64,000 nucleotides of DNA. It comes from Pacificoceanicola sp049803835 (lineage in GTDB: Bacteria; Pseudomonadota; Alphaproteobacteria; Rhodobacterales; Rhodobacteraceae). The stretch lies in contig NZ_JBNAGK010000003.1 of assembly GCF_049803835.1 (NCBI RefSeq), positions 186,001-250,000 of the forward strand, written 5' to 3'. The notes beneath the pieces are model-generated. The model was not told where the DNA came from, ran no database searches, and saw nothing but the letters and a program-made list of their open reading frames with translations. A program made the position numbers and the translations under genes. Positions 16,969 through 26,904 of this stretch are shown in pieces (within the stretch, counting starts at the first letter, position 1; each line of letters opens with the position of its first letter).

Positions 16969-17352
16969 TCAGTCTGCGCGCGGCGTCAGCGGCGCGGTCT
17001 CGTCTGTGCCGGCATCGCCCGCGGAGGGCGGCGGCAACAGTTCGTTGGTGTCGACCGGCGCGGACGTCCCATCGGTTGTCTCCGCGCTGGCGGGCGCGTT
17101 GCCGAGGCGATCGAGGATCGAGCTCCCGGCGGCGTTCTGGGCAGAGAAGATCGTCAGCGTCAGCGAGGTGACAATGAAACCGGCCGCCAGAATCCACGTC
17201 AGCTTGCCCATGGCCGTTGCTGCTGACCGTTGGCTCATGGCACCGCCACCGCCACCCATGCCAAGGCCGCCGCCTTCGGAGCGCTGGAGCAGCACGACGC
17301 CGATGAGGCCGAGTGCAAGAAGCAGGTGGACGATCAGAATGACGTTTTCCAT
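16969..17352 (-). CDS. secG: Preprotein translocase subunit SecG
   Basis: A 127-residue SecG with two membrane helices (about residues 3-20 and 52-70) separated by the glycine-rich loop LQRSEGGGLGMGGGGG and the conserved AMSQRSAATAMGKLTW. It is a small partner of SecYE in the inner membrane translocon. The C-terminal 55 residues form an acidic, proline-rich tail typical of alphaproteobacterial SecG. It is followed by pyrG, a common pairing in this group. Confidence 0.93.
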   Translation of the reverse strand: MENVILIVHLLLALGLIGVVLLQRSEGGGLGMGGGGGAMSQRSAATAMGKLTWILAAGFIVTSLTLTIFSAQNAAGSSILDRLGNAPASAETTDGTSAPVDTNELLPPPSAGDAGTDETAPLTPRAD

Positions 17353-17790
17353 GGGGCGCGTGCCTTCGGTTCGAGGATTGGCGGGTATGTAGGGGAAGCC
17401 GCGAGAGGGCGCAACCCGGCAATGGCGGCGGGACGCCTGTTCGGCGCTCTTTGCGCCTCAGGCGGCAAAATCGCCCCGCCCGCCGTCCCACCGGCGTCGG
17501 TTTTCAAGCTTTGACCGCGGGTGCGATTGAAGCCTTGCATTGGAGTATTTGAGAAGAGAAGAAACGGGGGACGCGGCTTCTGACAAACGCAGGTCGCGCC
17601 ACCCCGGTCGCCCGTGTGAGCTATGGAGCGCCACGTCGTCCCTTTCTTCTCTTCTCAAATACTCAAAAAATGACGCATGTCGCCAACGGGCGCGATGCTT
17701 GAGAGGGGGCACGGCGGGCGCGGCCGTCAGGACGCGCCCGCCTCCGGGCGACGCGCACAGCGCGGCGCAATCCCTCCGGTCCGTGCAGCC
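17353..17790. other. 438-bp non-coding gap with a 22-bp inverted repeat
   Basis: No credible gene is seen. GAGTATTTGAGAAGAGAAGAAA occupies 17543-17564 and its exact reverse complement 17643-17664. These are two inverted copies of an extragenic module found also near 7692, 26995, 39565, 44188 and 59591. The arms would fold into a large hairpin with a 78-nt loop. secG promoter elements must lie near 17353-17450. Confidence 0.6.
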
Positions 17791-18189
17791 TCAGTTGTCC
17801 TCGACATCGTCCATGTCGACCTGGCCGGACAAGGCCCTGCGGATGATCGACCACGACAGCCCGACGCCGAGCACAAGCGAGAGCGCCAGGATGCCGATCC
17901 AGGTCACCAGTTTCGGGTCGGACAGGTCGAAGAGACCATAGTCGAACAACACCCACAGTAGTGCGCCCACCAGCGCCAAGACCAATGCCACGCCAAAGGC
18001 GCCGATGGAGCGCAGGGTGGCGCGCAGGTAGATCACGTAGCCGACGAACAGCACCAGTCCCAGCAGCACCGCGAGCGGCATCTGGTCCTGCCCATGGCGG
18101 GAGGCCCAGCGGACATAGTTCCACGGAGTCGGGTTGTAGGTGGCGGTCAGCAAAAGCAGGGCGAACAGCCAGCGCAGAAAGAAGCTCAT
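17791..18189 (-). CDS. DUF6524-like small membrane protein
   Basis: A 132-residue integral membrane protein with four predicted helices, the first starting right at the N-terminus (FFLRWLFALLLLTATYNPT). It matches my memory of a Rhodobacterales family named DUF6524, including the TYNPTPWNYVRW segment; function unknown. The C-terminus is acidic (GQVDMDDVEDN). Its start overlaps the stop of the upstream acetyltransferase by 4 bp (ATGA), so the two are coupled. Confidence 0.75.
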   Translation of the reverse strand: MSFFLRWLFALLLLTATYNPTPWNYVRWASRHGQDQMPLAVLLGLVLFVGYVIYLRATLRSIGAFGVALVLALVGALLWVLFDYGLFDLSDPKLVTWIGILALSLVLGVGLSWSIIRRALSGQVDMDDVEDN

Positions 18190-18695
18190 GTGTGTTCCGG
18201 ACGTTGGGCCTCGGCCTGGGGCAGCAGGGCAGCGGGGAGCGGACCAAGGGTCTTGCGCATGTGGGCCCGGCTCAGGGACTGGCCATCGCGCGAGACCGTC
18301 TCGTGCCGGATGACCTCGAATCCCATCGACAGGAACGGTCCTTGCGCGGCGAGGCTGGCATGGGTGGTGAGTTCCGGCATCTTCTGGCGCCGCGCGTCCT
18401 CGATCAGCATGGTCATCAGCCTGCGGAAATGGCCCTGATTGCGCAACTGCGGCGCGAGGAAGATCATGTCCACGTAGCCGTCCGCGCGCAGCGTTGCGAA
18501 CCCCTGTGGACGGCCTGTGTCCAGTACAGCAACCCGCTGCGCCGCGAGCCGGGCGGCCCAGCGGCTTCCGGCATGGGCTTCCGACAGCCAGGCGCGGCGT
18601 TGGGCGGGGGTGTACGGGCTCGGGGTGGCGTGGATGGCATCGAACATCAGACGGCCGAGCACGTCATAGTCTCCGGTTTTGGCCCATCTCAGCAT
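18186..18695 (-). CDS. GNAT family N-acetyltransferase
   Basis: A 169-residue acetyltransferase. The acetyl-CoA motif A is modified: FLAPQLRNQGHFRRLMTMLI corresponds to the usual Q/RxxGxG/A loop, with RNQGHF in the phosphate-binding position. The C-terminal SMGFEVIRHETV is the typical last strand. Substrate unknown. The ATG at 18695 is chosen because it starts the conserved MLRWAKTGDYDVLGRLMFDA region; an upstream in-frame Met at about 18782 would lie only 20 bp from purA and add residues with no family match. It overlaps the downstream membrane protein by 4 bp and is divergent from purA. Confidence 0.78.
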   Translation of the reverse strand: MLRWAKTGDYDVLGRLMFDAIHATPSPYTPAQRRAWLSEAHAGSRWAARLAAQRVAVLDTGRPQGFATLRADGYVDMIFLAPQLRNQGHFRRLMTMLIEDARRQKMPELTTHASLAAQGPFLSMGFEVIRHETVSRDGQSLSRAHMRKTLGPLPAALLPQAEAQRPEHT

Positions 18696-18801
18696 GCAAC
18701 CCCGCGCGGCCTTTCTGCCGTGACATTTTTTCGGTTTCGATCCGTTTCGACCACCTATATAGGGAGCCGGGTTTGAGGTCATCACCTGAAAGGCTTGAAA
18801 A

Positions 18802-20097
<1,296 letters not shown>

Positions 20098-20107
20098 TGG
20101 CCTGGTG

Positions 20108-20159
20108 TCCGCCCTTACGTCGGGGCGGAGCCTGATGTAGGCCGGGGCTGTGCCCCGGC
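20108..20159. repeat. Two consecutive GC-rich hairpins after purA
   Basis: TCCGCCC..GGGGCGGA (20108-20129) and GCCGGGGCtgtGCCCCGGC (20141-20159), without T-tracts. They sit between purA and the DUF2842 gene and probably protect the purA message or reduce read-through. Confidence 0.5.
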
Positions 20160-20176
20160 ACCCTGCGGAGGACGTG

Positions 20177-20419
20177 ATGGCACTGAGTTACAAGGCACGC
20201 AAGCGCTGGTCGTTGGTGATCCTGCTGATCGGACTGCCGCTCTACATCATCGTGGCGGTGACGGTTGCGGACTGGCTGCGGCGGATCACCGGCGGGCCGC
20301 CGATGGTGGTGGAACTGGTCACCTTCGTGGTGCTGGGCTTTTTGTGGATGCTGCCGTTTCGGTCGGTGTTCCTTGGCGTCGGCCAGCCCGATCCGGAGGA
20401 AGACGACAAGACCCGCTGA
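20177..20419 (+). CDS. DUF2842 family membrane protein
   Basis: An 80-residue protein with two membrane helices (about 14-33 and 44-60) and a charged C-terminus (GQPDPEEDDKTR). It matches the DUF2842 family, a small alphaproteobacterial membrane family of unknown function, including the KARKRWSLVILLIGLPLYI start. GGAGG precedes the ATG at 20177 by 5 bp, a strong start. It lies 79 bp after purA on the same strand. Confidence 0.82.
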   Translation: MALSYKARKRWSLVILLIGLPLYIIVAVTVADWLRRITGGPPMVVELVTFVVLGFLWMLPFRSVFLGVGQPDPEEDDKTR

Positions 20420-20486
20420 CGGCCTGCGCCGCTGTTCCGGGCCTTGCCCGGAAGGCGCCCCGCCCGCCGTCCCGTCGTTTGCGCAA

Positions 20487-20525
20487 CAAAACGGCGTCCC
20501 GCTCCGGGGCGCCGTTTCGCGTTTT
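20487..20525. terminator. Bidirectional terminator between DUF2842 and VPLPA-CTERM genes
   Basis: AAACGGCG (20488 on) pairs with CGCCGTTT (20510-20517) with further GC pairing inside. T-rich DNA follows on the plus strand (CGCGTTTTGG), and TTTTGTTGC follows on the minus strand. Confidence 0.7.
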
Positions 20526-20534
20526 GGTCCATCG

Positions 20535-21152
20535 TCAGACGCGTTTGCGGCGCAGTCCGCTCAGGGCCGCTGCGGCACCAAGCAGCAGGAGGCCGGTCGC
20601 GGGCAGAGGCACCTGGGAGGCGGGAATGGCGCTATAGGTGTAGTTGTCCGCCAGGACTCGGGTAAAGGCGAGGCCGAACTCCTGCACGTTGACGGTGAGG
20701 GAGGTGAACGGCGTGTCCGAGAGGATGCCGAAGAAGGACTTGCTGAAGCTCGGGATGGCGGAGAAGATCTGGTCGCCGATCTCCAGGGTCATCTCGTAGG
20801 GTGAATTGTTGCCGAAATCCATGCCGAAGCCGGTGATCGCGCTGGCGAATGTAAAGGTGTGGGCCGTGTATTGCCACAGGTACCCCGGATACTCGAAGCC
20901 GATGCCGCCCGATCCGGCGCTGTTGTCACCGCAATCGGACACTGTCACGCAGCGGTAGAAATCGCCGGTGAGCGTGTAGTCGGTCCGGGACAGGGACGTG
21001 CCCGGACCGGAGGTCAGGTCCCCGAGCGTGTCAATCGTGTAGGCCCCGAGGGCGGCCTCAAAACCGGGACGGCTGGTGTAGCCGGTGGTCGCGGACTGGG
21101 CCGCGCTGGCGGCGAGAAGGGCGGCGGTGCCGAGAAGAACAGCGGAACGCAT
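20535..21152 (-). CDS. VPLPA-CTERM sorting domain-containing protein
   Basis: A 205-residue exported protein with a signal peptide ending near SAAQSA (about 19) and a VPLPATG..RRKR C-terminal sorting signal (181-205). The middle region contains a likely disulfide pair in YRCVTVSDCGDNSAG and a GFGMDFGNNSPYEMTLEI segment often seen in secreted PEP-CTERM-type proteins of unknown function. The ATG at 21152 has GAAAGGACCCG upstream; a longer form from 21191 is not supported. Third such protein in the window, here as a single gene. Confidence 0.85.
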   Translation of the reverse strand: MRSAVLLGTAALLAASAAQSATTGYTSRPGFEAALGAYTIDTLGDLTSGPGTSLSRTDYTLTGDFYRCVTVSDCGDNSAGSGGIGFEYPGYLWQYTAHTFTFASAITGFGMDFGNNSPYEMTLEIGDQIFSAIPSFSKSFFGILSDTPFTSLTVNVQEFGLAFTRVLADNYTYSAIPASQVPLPATGLLLLGAAAALSGLRRKRV

Positions 21153-21312
21153 CAACGGGTCCTTTCGAAATAGGGTCCTGAACCGTTCCAAGTTTTCATC
21201 CGCAGGTCAAGAAAAAGGCGGTTTGCCCAGAATTTGCGTCAAAGACCGTCTTGAAACCTGAAAGGGCGGCCGTTGCGGGCCGCCCTTTCGCTTTTGCTCT
21301 GATGAAAGCGGA

Positions 21313-24159
21313 TCAGCCCGCGACGCGCTTCGGCTTGAAGCTGATGCGGTCGGAGGCGGTGAAGCGCCCGCCGGAAGTCTTCTCGATCTTGCCCTCGCGC
21401 AGCAGCTGGCCGAAGCTGCGCAGGCGATCCTCGCGGCTGCTCTCGGTGTCCTCGGCCAGGCGCACGGTGGACATCAGCTGCGGGCGCGAGAACTGGTCTC
21501 GGCCTTCGACGAAGGACATGTAGGCCGCCGCCGCCTCGAGCAGCTCCGACAGGTCCCGCGCGCCGACCTGGTCGGCATAGGCGGCGAAGTCGCTGTCTGA
21601 AACCGGGGCTTCCGGCGTGTGGGTCACCGTCTGGCGCGAGGTCTGCGACACCGGGCGGTCCTCCGCACTGATGCGGCGCGGCCGGACCGGCGCGGCGGGG
21701 ACGTCTTCGACCCGCTGTTCGGCCACCAGCTTGAGCGGCGCGGGGCGCTGCGTGGCCGGGGCCTCTGCGTTCTTCGGACGCTCCGAACGGATCGCGGTCG
21801 ATTGCGGACGGCGCGGGCGCACGGCATTGGCGAGATCGTCGCGGTAGTTTTCCATCTCCTCCTCGGCCTGCTGCGCGGGCTTGCGGCCCAGCAGCTTGTC
21901 GGCCTTCGTGGCGGCGACGGCGGCGCGCAGGTGGGCAATCGCGCTGCGGCGGCGGTTGCCTTCCGGCTCCTCCAGTTCCTCGTTGGTCTGGTCGAGGATG
22001 CGCGAGGTGTCGTTGTCCTCCACGGCCTTCTCGGTCAGCATCACGCGGCCCGGGCTCGACATCTTGACGGCCTTGCGCACGTCCTCGATGGCGGAGCGGA
22101 TGTTGCTGCCCATGGTCGCTTCGTCCGGCAGGTTCGCCGAGGTCCCGCCCAGCGGGTTGTCGAGGCGCAGCGGGGCGGGGCTGGTGGCGGCGGTCTTCGG
22201 CGCGTCCCAGTCGTCCTCGTCATCCCAGTCATCCTCGTCGTCCCAGCTGTCGGCGGCAGGCGGCGGAGGCGGGGTCATGGACGCGGCGGGGCGCAGCGGG
22301 GCGGGTGCCTCGGCTTCGTCATCCGTGTCGTCCCAGTCGAGATCGTCGTCCTCGTCGTCCCAATCGTCGGCGGCCTGCGGTTTGGTGGCGGCGGCGGCGG
22401 CCGGGGCGATTTCTTCCTCGTCTTCGTCGTCGCCTGCGTAGGCCGCGGGACGGGTGTCTTCGATTGCGTGGTCGTCCTCGTCGCCCCAGTCGTCCTCGTC
22501 GAAGTCTCCGGCAAGTTCGGCCTTCACGGCGGCGAGTTCGCGGGCGAGTTCATCCTCCTCGTCCTGGCTCAGCGTGCTTGTCGAGGCCATCGGCAGCGGC
22601 GCGGGGGCCTCCGCGTCGTCCTCGTCGGTGACCTCCTCCAGCCGGCCGGCGGAAACGGCCTTTTCGAACGCGGCGCGCTTCACCTTGACGACTCGCGCAC
22701 GCAGCGGTGCGGGACGGGTTGCGGCGGGCGGCGGAGGCGGCGGAGCAATGGCCTCGGGGGCGGAGAAATCCTCGTCGTCCTCGTCGTCCTCGTCGTCCTC
22801 CTGGGCGGCGTTGGCGATTGCGATGGCCTCGTCCTCATCCGCATCGTCCCAATCCCAGTCGTCCGCCTTGGCGCTGTCGCTGCCGGCGTCCTCGTCCCAG
22901 GCGTCGACGGTGCTGCCTTTCGGGGCGCTCCCGGTCGGCGCGGACTGCGTTGGTGTGACCAGCGCGGCAAGCGGGTCTTCGTCCTCGTCGTCCTCCTGTC
23001 CGGCCATCAGCGCGGAGAGGTCGAAATCGTCTTCGTCGTCGCCTTCCTCGGCCAGATCGGAGAGGTCGAAATCGTCGGAATCGGTCTCCGCCCCGGCCAC
23101 CAGGTCGAGGTCGTCCTCTTCGTCCTGCTGCACTTCGGCGGTCAGTGCGGAGAGGTCGAATTCTGCGTCCGTGGCGGTGTCACGGTCGGTACGGGCTTCC
23201 GGGAAGGCCGCGTCTTCGTGATCGGCGGTATCGAGGTCGAGCGCGCCAAGGATGTCGTCGAGCGCGGCATCGCCGGTTTCACCGTCGGTGGCCGCGATGT
23301 CCTCATACTCGTCTTCGTCGACGTCGTCGCTGGTGTCCTGCGGCAGGTCGGCGACCACGGCGCGGATGCGGTCCAGCTTCGCGGCGATGCTGCCCGGGTC
23401 CGAGAACCGGCGGGCGGGCATGACCGGCGTGGCGGCGCTGTCCGGCATGAAGCCGTTGAAGGCAAAGGTGCCATGTCCGCTGGCCGGCTCCACCTCGGCG
23501 GTGTCCTCGGCGATGGCGGCGATGCTGTCAGCGGCCATTCCGGCGAGGAAGGCGGTGTCGATGTCGGGGGCCGCAGCGGGGGCAGCCTCGTCATATTCGG
23601 TGCTGTCCGTCCCGGCGATGACGTCGACATTGTCCGCGGCAACGGGCGCGTCCGCCTCGGCCAGATCGTCGGCCTGCATGATCCGGTCGGTCTCGGCCTC
23701 TGTTTCGGGCTGGCTCCCGGTATCGTCGTGCGCGTCGAGAGCTTCGGCCTGCGCCTCGGTCTCGGCGGCATAGCGCGCTTCCATTTCGGCGGCTGCGGCT
23801 TCGATGGTGTCATCGTCGGGCAGCTGTGGCTCGGCGGCCTGTGCCCGGGCGGGGCCAGCGCTCAGTGCGGCGGCCATGGCCCCGGAGGAGGCGGCGGTCA
23901 GCGCCGGGCGAAGCAGCAGCTTGCCGTCCTTCTCCTCGGCGGCGATCTGGGCCCGCATCAGCTCGGTGGCCAGTTCGGCGTCGAATTGCGGTGGCTCGGC
24001 GCCAAAGAACCGGTCCTCGCCCACGACGCCGCGGAAGAAATGCGTGGTTTCCTTCACGACGGCCAATGGATCCTCGAATCCTTCTGCCGTACAGGAGAAG
24101 GTGCCGTAGGAGACCGTCAGAATCTTGCTCGAACTCACCATTGTGCTGCTCACTTTCAT
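21313..24159 (-). CDS. Very large acidic low-complexity protein with conserved ends
   Basis: About 948 residues. The first 75 form a compact domain (SKILTVSYGTFSCTAEGFED, then a predicted helix and DRFFGAEPPQFD) that I recall from large Rhodobacterales proteins sometimes labelled CheA-like without kinase motifs. Residues of roughly 110-680 are highly acidic, Ala/Asp/Glu-rich and probably disordered, with repeated WDDEDD units (DSWDDEDDWDDEDDWD and several variants). The C-terminal 190 residues include SDFAAYADQVGARDLSELLE and a basic end (RISFKPKRVAG). No signal peptide or membrane helix. A second Met at 24141 (MVSSSK) is an equally good start. It is a single gene, divergent from thiN; role unknown. 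Confidence 0.75.
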   Translation of the reverse strand: MKVSSTMVSSSKILTVSYGTFSCTAEGFEDPLAVVKETTHFFRGVVGEDRFFGAEPPQFDAELATELMRAQIAAEEKDGKLLLRPALTAASSGAMAAALSAGPARAQAAEPQLPDDDTIEAAAAEMEARYAAETEAQAEALDAHDDTGSQPETEAETDRIMQADDLAEADAPVAADNVDVIAGTDSTEYDEAAPAAAPDIDTAFLAGMAADSIAAIAEDTAEVEPASGHGTFAFNGFMPDSAATPVMPARRFSDPGSIAAKLDRIRAVVADLPQDTSDDVDEDEYEDIAATDGETGDAALDDILGALDLDTADHEDAAFPEARTDRDTATDAEFDLSALTAEVQQDEEDDLDLVAGAETDSDDFDLSDLAEEGDDEDDFDLSALMAGQEDDEDEDPLAALVTPTQSAPTGSAPKGSTVDAWDEDAGSDSAKADDWDWDDADEDEAIAIANAAQEDDEDDEDDEDFSAPEAIAPPPPPPAATRPAPLRARVVKVKRAAFEKAVSAGRLEEVTDEDDAEAPAPLPMASTSTLSQDEEDELARELAAVKAELAGDFDEDDWGDEDDHAIEDTRPAAYAGDDEDEEEIAPAAAAATKPQAADDWDDEDDDLDWDDTDDEAEAPAPLRPAASMTPPPPPAADSWDDEDDWDDEDDWDAPKTAATSPAPLRLDNPLGGTSANLPDEATMGSNIRSAIEDVRKAVKMSSPGRVMLTEKAVEDNDTSRILDQTNEELEEPEGNRRRSAIAHLRAAVAATKADKLLGRKPAQQAEEEMENYRDDLANAVRPRRPQSTAIRSERPKNAEAPATQRPAPLKLVAEQRVEDVPAAPVRPRRISAEDRPVSQTSRQTVTHTPEAPVSDSDFAAYADQVGARDLSELLEAAAAYMSFVEGRDQFSRPQLMSTVRLAEDTESSREDRLRSFGQLLREGKIEKTSGGRFTASDRISFKPKRVAG

Positions 24160-24280
24160 TCGTTCTGCAACAGAGTGTTTACCACGCTGTAAAGGACGAA
24201 AGCTGACCGAATCTGTGCCCTGCAGGGTATCATTTCATGACCGGATTGTGGTCTGTTTCGCAAACTGCCATTAATTTGAC

Positions 24281-24967
24281 ATGAATTCCGAAATTGTTCA
24301 CGCATCCGGCCCTGTGCTGCTCGTTGGCGGCGGCGAGGCGAAACAAAGCGCGCTGGCCGCGGCGATTGGTGACGTCTGCGCCGTCGTGGCGGCGGACGGC
24401 GGGGCGGCGGCGCTGCTGGACATGGGCATCATGCCCGACGCGGTGATTGGCGACATGGATTCCCTGTCGCCGGACCGCCAGGCGGGGCTGCCCCCGGGAG
24501 TCTTGCACAGGATCGCAGAGCAGGACAGCACCGATTTCGATAAGGCTTTACGCAACATTTCGGCGCCCCTGGTGCTGGCGCACGGGTTCCTGGGCGGGCG
24601 GCTGGACCACCAGATGGCGGTTCTGACGGTGCTCTGCCGCCATCCGGAGCGGCGCTGCGTGCTGGTCGGGGCGGAGGATGTGGTCACGCTGGTGCCGCCT
24701 TGTCTGACGGTCGCGGTGCCCGAGGGCGAGCGGGTGTCGCTCTATCCGATGGGGCCGGTGACAGGGCGGTCTGAGGGGCTGCGCTGGCCGATCGACGGGA
24801 TCGCGATGACGCCCGCGGGGCGTGTCGGCACGTCGAACGAGGCGGTCGGCCCCGTCCGGCTGTGGGTCGATGCGCCGCGCATGCTGCTCATGCTGCCGGT
24901 GGCGTGCCTCGGGGTGCTGGTGGACGGGCTGGCGCACGCGGATGGATGGCCCGCTCGCGCAGGATGA
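24281..24967 (+). CDS. Thiamin pyrophosphokinase
   Basis: A 228-residue ThiN-type kinase that makes thiamin diphosphate from thiamin and ATP. Motifs: AADGGAAALLDMG, the aspartate cluster GDMDSL, QDSTDFDKAL and GFLGGRLDHQM, all expected at the nucleotide and metal sites. The C-terminal part has SLYPMGPV and the STSNE-like GTSNEA loop. Its last 80 bp overlap the convergent EamA gene ending at 24888. There is no riboswitch-like leader. Confidence 0.88.
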   Translation: MNSEIVHASGPVLLVGGGEAKQSALAAAIGDVCAVVAADGGAAALLDMGIMPDAVIGDMDSLSPDRQAGLPPGVLHRIAEQDSTDFDKALRNISAPLVLAHGFLGGRLDHQMAVLTVLCRHPERRCVLVGAEDVVTLVPPCLTVAVPEGERVSLYPMGPVTGRSEGLRWPIDGIAMTPAGRVGTSNEAVGPVRLWVDAPRMLLMLPVACLGVLVDGLAHADGWPARAG

Positions 24968-25817
24968 CGTAGAGGCCCGCGCCGATGGTGATGGCGATGC
25001 CCAGCGTCGCCAGCGGCCCCGGCAGATCGCCGAAGATCGCCCAGCCGATTGCGGTGGCGATGGGGATTTCCAGGTATTGCATCGGGGCGAGGGTGGCGGA
25101 GGGCGCGTAGCGCAGCGCCCAGGTCATCAGCAGATGCGCGAAAGTCCCGGCGAGGCCCATGGCGAGGACCAGTCCCCAGCCGCGTGCGCTGGGCGGCGTC
25201 CAGGTCAGCGCGGTCGTGTCGGACAGGAGCATGGCCGGGCCGATCAGGGCAATGGCCATGAGCGCGGAGACTGCCTGCATGCCGATGGGATCGGTGCGCG
25301 GCGCGATCTGGCGGGTGACCAGCATGAAGGCGGCAAAGGTGAAGGCCACGCCGAGCGGCAGCAGCGCGGGCCAGCCGACCTCGGCAAAGGCGGGCTGGAT
25401 GACGAGGAGCGTTCCGGCGAAGCCGACGGTGCAGGCGAGGAGCCGTCGCAGGCCGACCTCTTCATGCAGGATGTAATGGCCCATGAGGAGCGAGAGGAAC
25501 GGCATGACGTAGGCGATGGCGATGGCATCGGCGAGCGGCAGGTAGAGCAGCGAGGTGAAGACAAGGGCGATGCCGGCAATGTGCAGGAGCGTGCGGACGA
25601 GGACGAGCAAGGCGGTCCGTCGGTCCATGCGCAGGGGGCGTCGGGTGAGCGTGGCGAGCGGCAGCAGGATAAGCGCCTGAAGCGCGAAGCGCAGGAGCAC
25701 GAGCTGACCGACGGCCATCTCCGGACCGAGCAGCTTTGCGAGCGCGTCGCCGAACGGGGCCAGAGCGCAGAAACCGAGCATGAGGCCGAGGCCGAGGAGG
25801 GGGCGGTCGATGTGCAT
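24888..25817 (-). CDS. EamA/DMT family transporter
   Basis: A 309-residue membrane protein with ten predicted helices in two EamA repeats, each ending in the typical PLA/PMQYLEIP helix (the second at ATLAPMQYLEIPIATAIGWA). Relatives export amino acids, purines or other metabolites; the substrate is not predictable. The C-terminus is a proline-rich cytoplasmic tail that overlaps the end of the thiamin pyrophosphokinase gene by 80 bp. A second, related transporter gene lies upstream on the same strand. Confidence 0.87.
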   Translation of the reverse strand: MHIDRPLLGLGLMLGFCALAPFGDALAKLLGPEMAVGQLVLLRFALQALILLPLATLTRRPLRMDRRTALLVLVRTLLHIAGIALVFTSLLYLPLADAIAIAYVMPFLSLLMGHYILHEEVGLRRLLACTVGFAGTLLVIQPAFAEVGWPALLPLGVAFTFAAFMLVTRQIAPRTDPIGMQAVSALMAIALIGPAMLLSDTTALTWTPPSARGWGLVLAMGLAGTFAHLLMTWALRYAPSATLAPMQYLEIPIATAIGWAIFGDLPGPLATLGIAITIGAGLYVILRERAIHPRAPARPPAPRGTPPAA

Positions 25818-25849
25818 GGGCGTGACGGTAGCGTGCGGGCGTGCGGGGT

Positions 25850-25905
25850 GAAACCCCGCCCTACGATCTGGCGCTATGGCGGGTAGGGCGGGGCTGCGTT
25901 CCGCG
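25850..25905. repeat. REP-like CCCCGCCCTACGA inverted repeat
   Basis: CCCCGCCCTACGAT (about 25854) is followed by its near-inverse GTAGGGCGGGG (about 25882), forming a hairpin. Related CCCCGCCCTACGA copies are near 26925 and, inverted, near 27064, so the element brackets the second EamA gene on both sides. Confidence 0.55.
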
Positions 25906-25913
25906 TGCGCTGC

Positions 25914-26843
25914 TCAGACCGGGGGCAGGGGGCGGCGGGCGGCGCGCTCCAGCGCCCGCTCGCGGTGGATGATGTAGAGACCCGAGGCGACGATGATGCC
26001 GATGCCGACGAAGGTCAGCGGTGTGGGGAAATCCCCGAAGGCGAAGTAACCGATGACGGCGGCCCCGACGATCTCCAGATATTGCAGCGGCGCGACCAGA
26101 CCGGCGGGGGCAAGACGCAGCGCCTTGGTCAGCATCAGGTGCGACAGCGTCGCGACGATACCAAGGCCGGCGAGCGTCCAGACCGCCTTGCCCTCGGGCC
26201 AGACCGGGTCCATCAGCGCCACCCCGCTGCCATCCATGATCCAGAGCGGCGGAACAATCATGATCGACGCCGCGAGGGCGGTGTGGGCCTGCAGGACGAT
26301 GGGATTGAGACGCTGGCTCATGGCGCGGGTCAGCAGCATGTAGATGGCGAAGAGGAAGGCGGTGCCGAGCGGCAGGAAGGCGACGGCGCCCAGATCGGAG
26401 AAGCTCGGCCGGATCACCAGCAGCGCACCGGAGAAACCGACAGCCGAGGCGGCCACCCGGCGCCAGCCCACCGGCTCGCCGAGGAACAGCGCGCCGAGAA
26501 GTGTCAGGATGAACGGCTCGACGAAGAAGATCGCAATGGCATCGGCGATGGGCATGGCCCGGATGGCCGTGAAGAAGCAGGCGGTGGAGGCCAGCAGCGC
26601 CGCTGCCCGGGCCAGGTGCAGCCCGCTGTCCCGGAGTGTCACGCCCATGGCGAGCCCGGCAATGAGCGCCACGGGATAGAGCAGGACCACCTGGATTGTG
26701 AAGCGCGCGGCGAGGATCTGCGAGACAGGCACCTCGTGCGGCGTTGCCTTGGCAAAGGAATCCATCATCGGCGCAAGAATGCAGAAGGCCAGCATGAACA
26801 GAATGCCGAGCGTGGTCTGGGCGGGCGCCTGGCTTTGCGTCAT
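25914..26843 (-). CDS. EamA/DMT family transporter (second)
   Basis: A 309-residue ten-helix exporter of the drug/metabolite family, related to the transporter encoded downstream at 24888 (shared ADAIAI near residue 100 and PLQYLEI near residue 250). The ATG at 26843 has GGAGACCTCCC upstream. The pair probably arose by tandem duplication and then diverged. It is flanked by REP-like elements. Substrate unknown. Confidence 0.87.
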   Translation of the reverse strand: MTQSQAPAQTTLGILFMLAFCILAPMMDSFAKATPHEVPVSQILAARFTIQVVLLYPVALIAGLAMGVTLRDSGLHLARAAALLASTACFFTAIRAMPIADAIAIFFVEPFILTLLGALFLGEPVGWRRVAASAVGFSGALLVIRPSFSDLGAVAFLPLGTAFLFAIYMLLTRAMSQRLNPIVLQAHTALAASIMIVPPLWIMDGSGVALMDPVWPEGKAVWTLAGLGIVATLSHLMLTKALRLAPAGLVAPLQYLEIVGAAVIGYFAFGDFPTPLTFVGIGIIVASGLYIIHRERALERAARRPLPPV

Positions 26844-26904
26844 CGGGAGGTCTCCTGCGGTGCGGGACAGCAGTACGGGCATGCGCCGGAAGAGGAAACC
26901 CCTC

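Noticed and set aside
15169..17226. 685-codon plus-strand frame opposite pyrG and secG
   Set aside because: pyrG and secG on the minus strand are unambiguous. The opposite frame is a mirror of their codon bias.
17543..17664. Inverted pair as the terminal repeats of an insertion sequence
   Set aside because: Only 78 bp lie between the arms, there is no transposase and no target duplication is visible. The arms are copies of a dispersed extragenic module.
21619..24192. 857-codon plus-strand frame opposite the acidic protein
   Set aside because: It is rich in Val/Gly/Arg with no domain, as expected for the complement of Asp/Glu/Ala codons. The minus-strand product has conserved ends and a plausible start.
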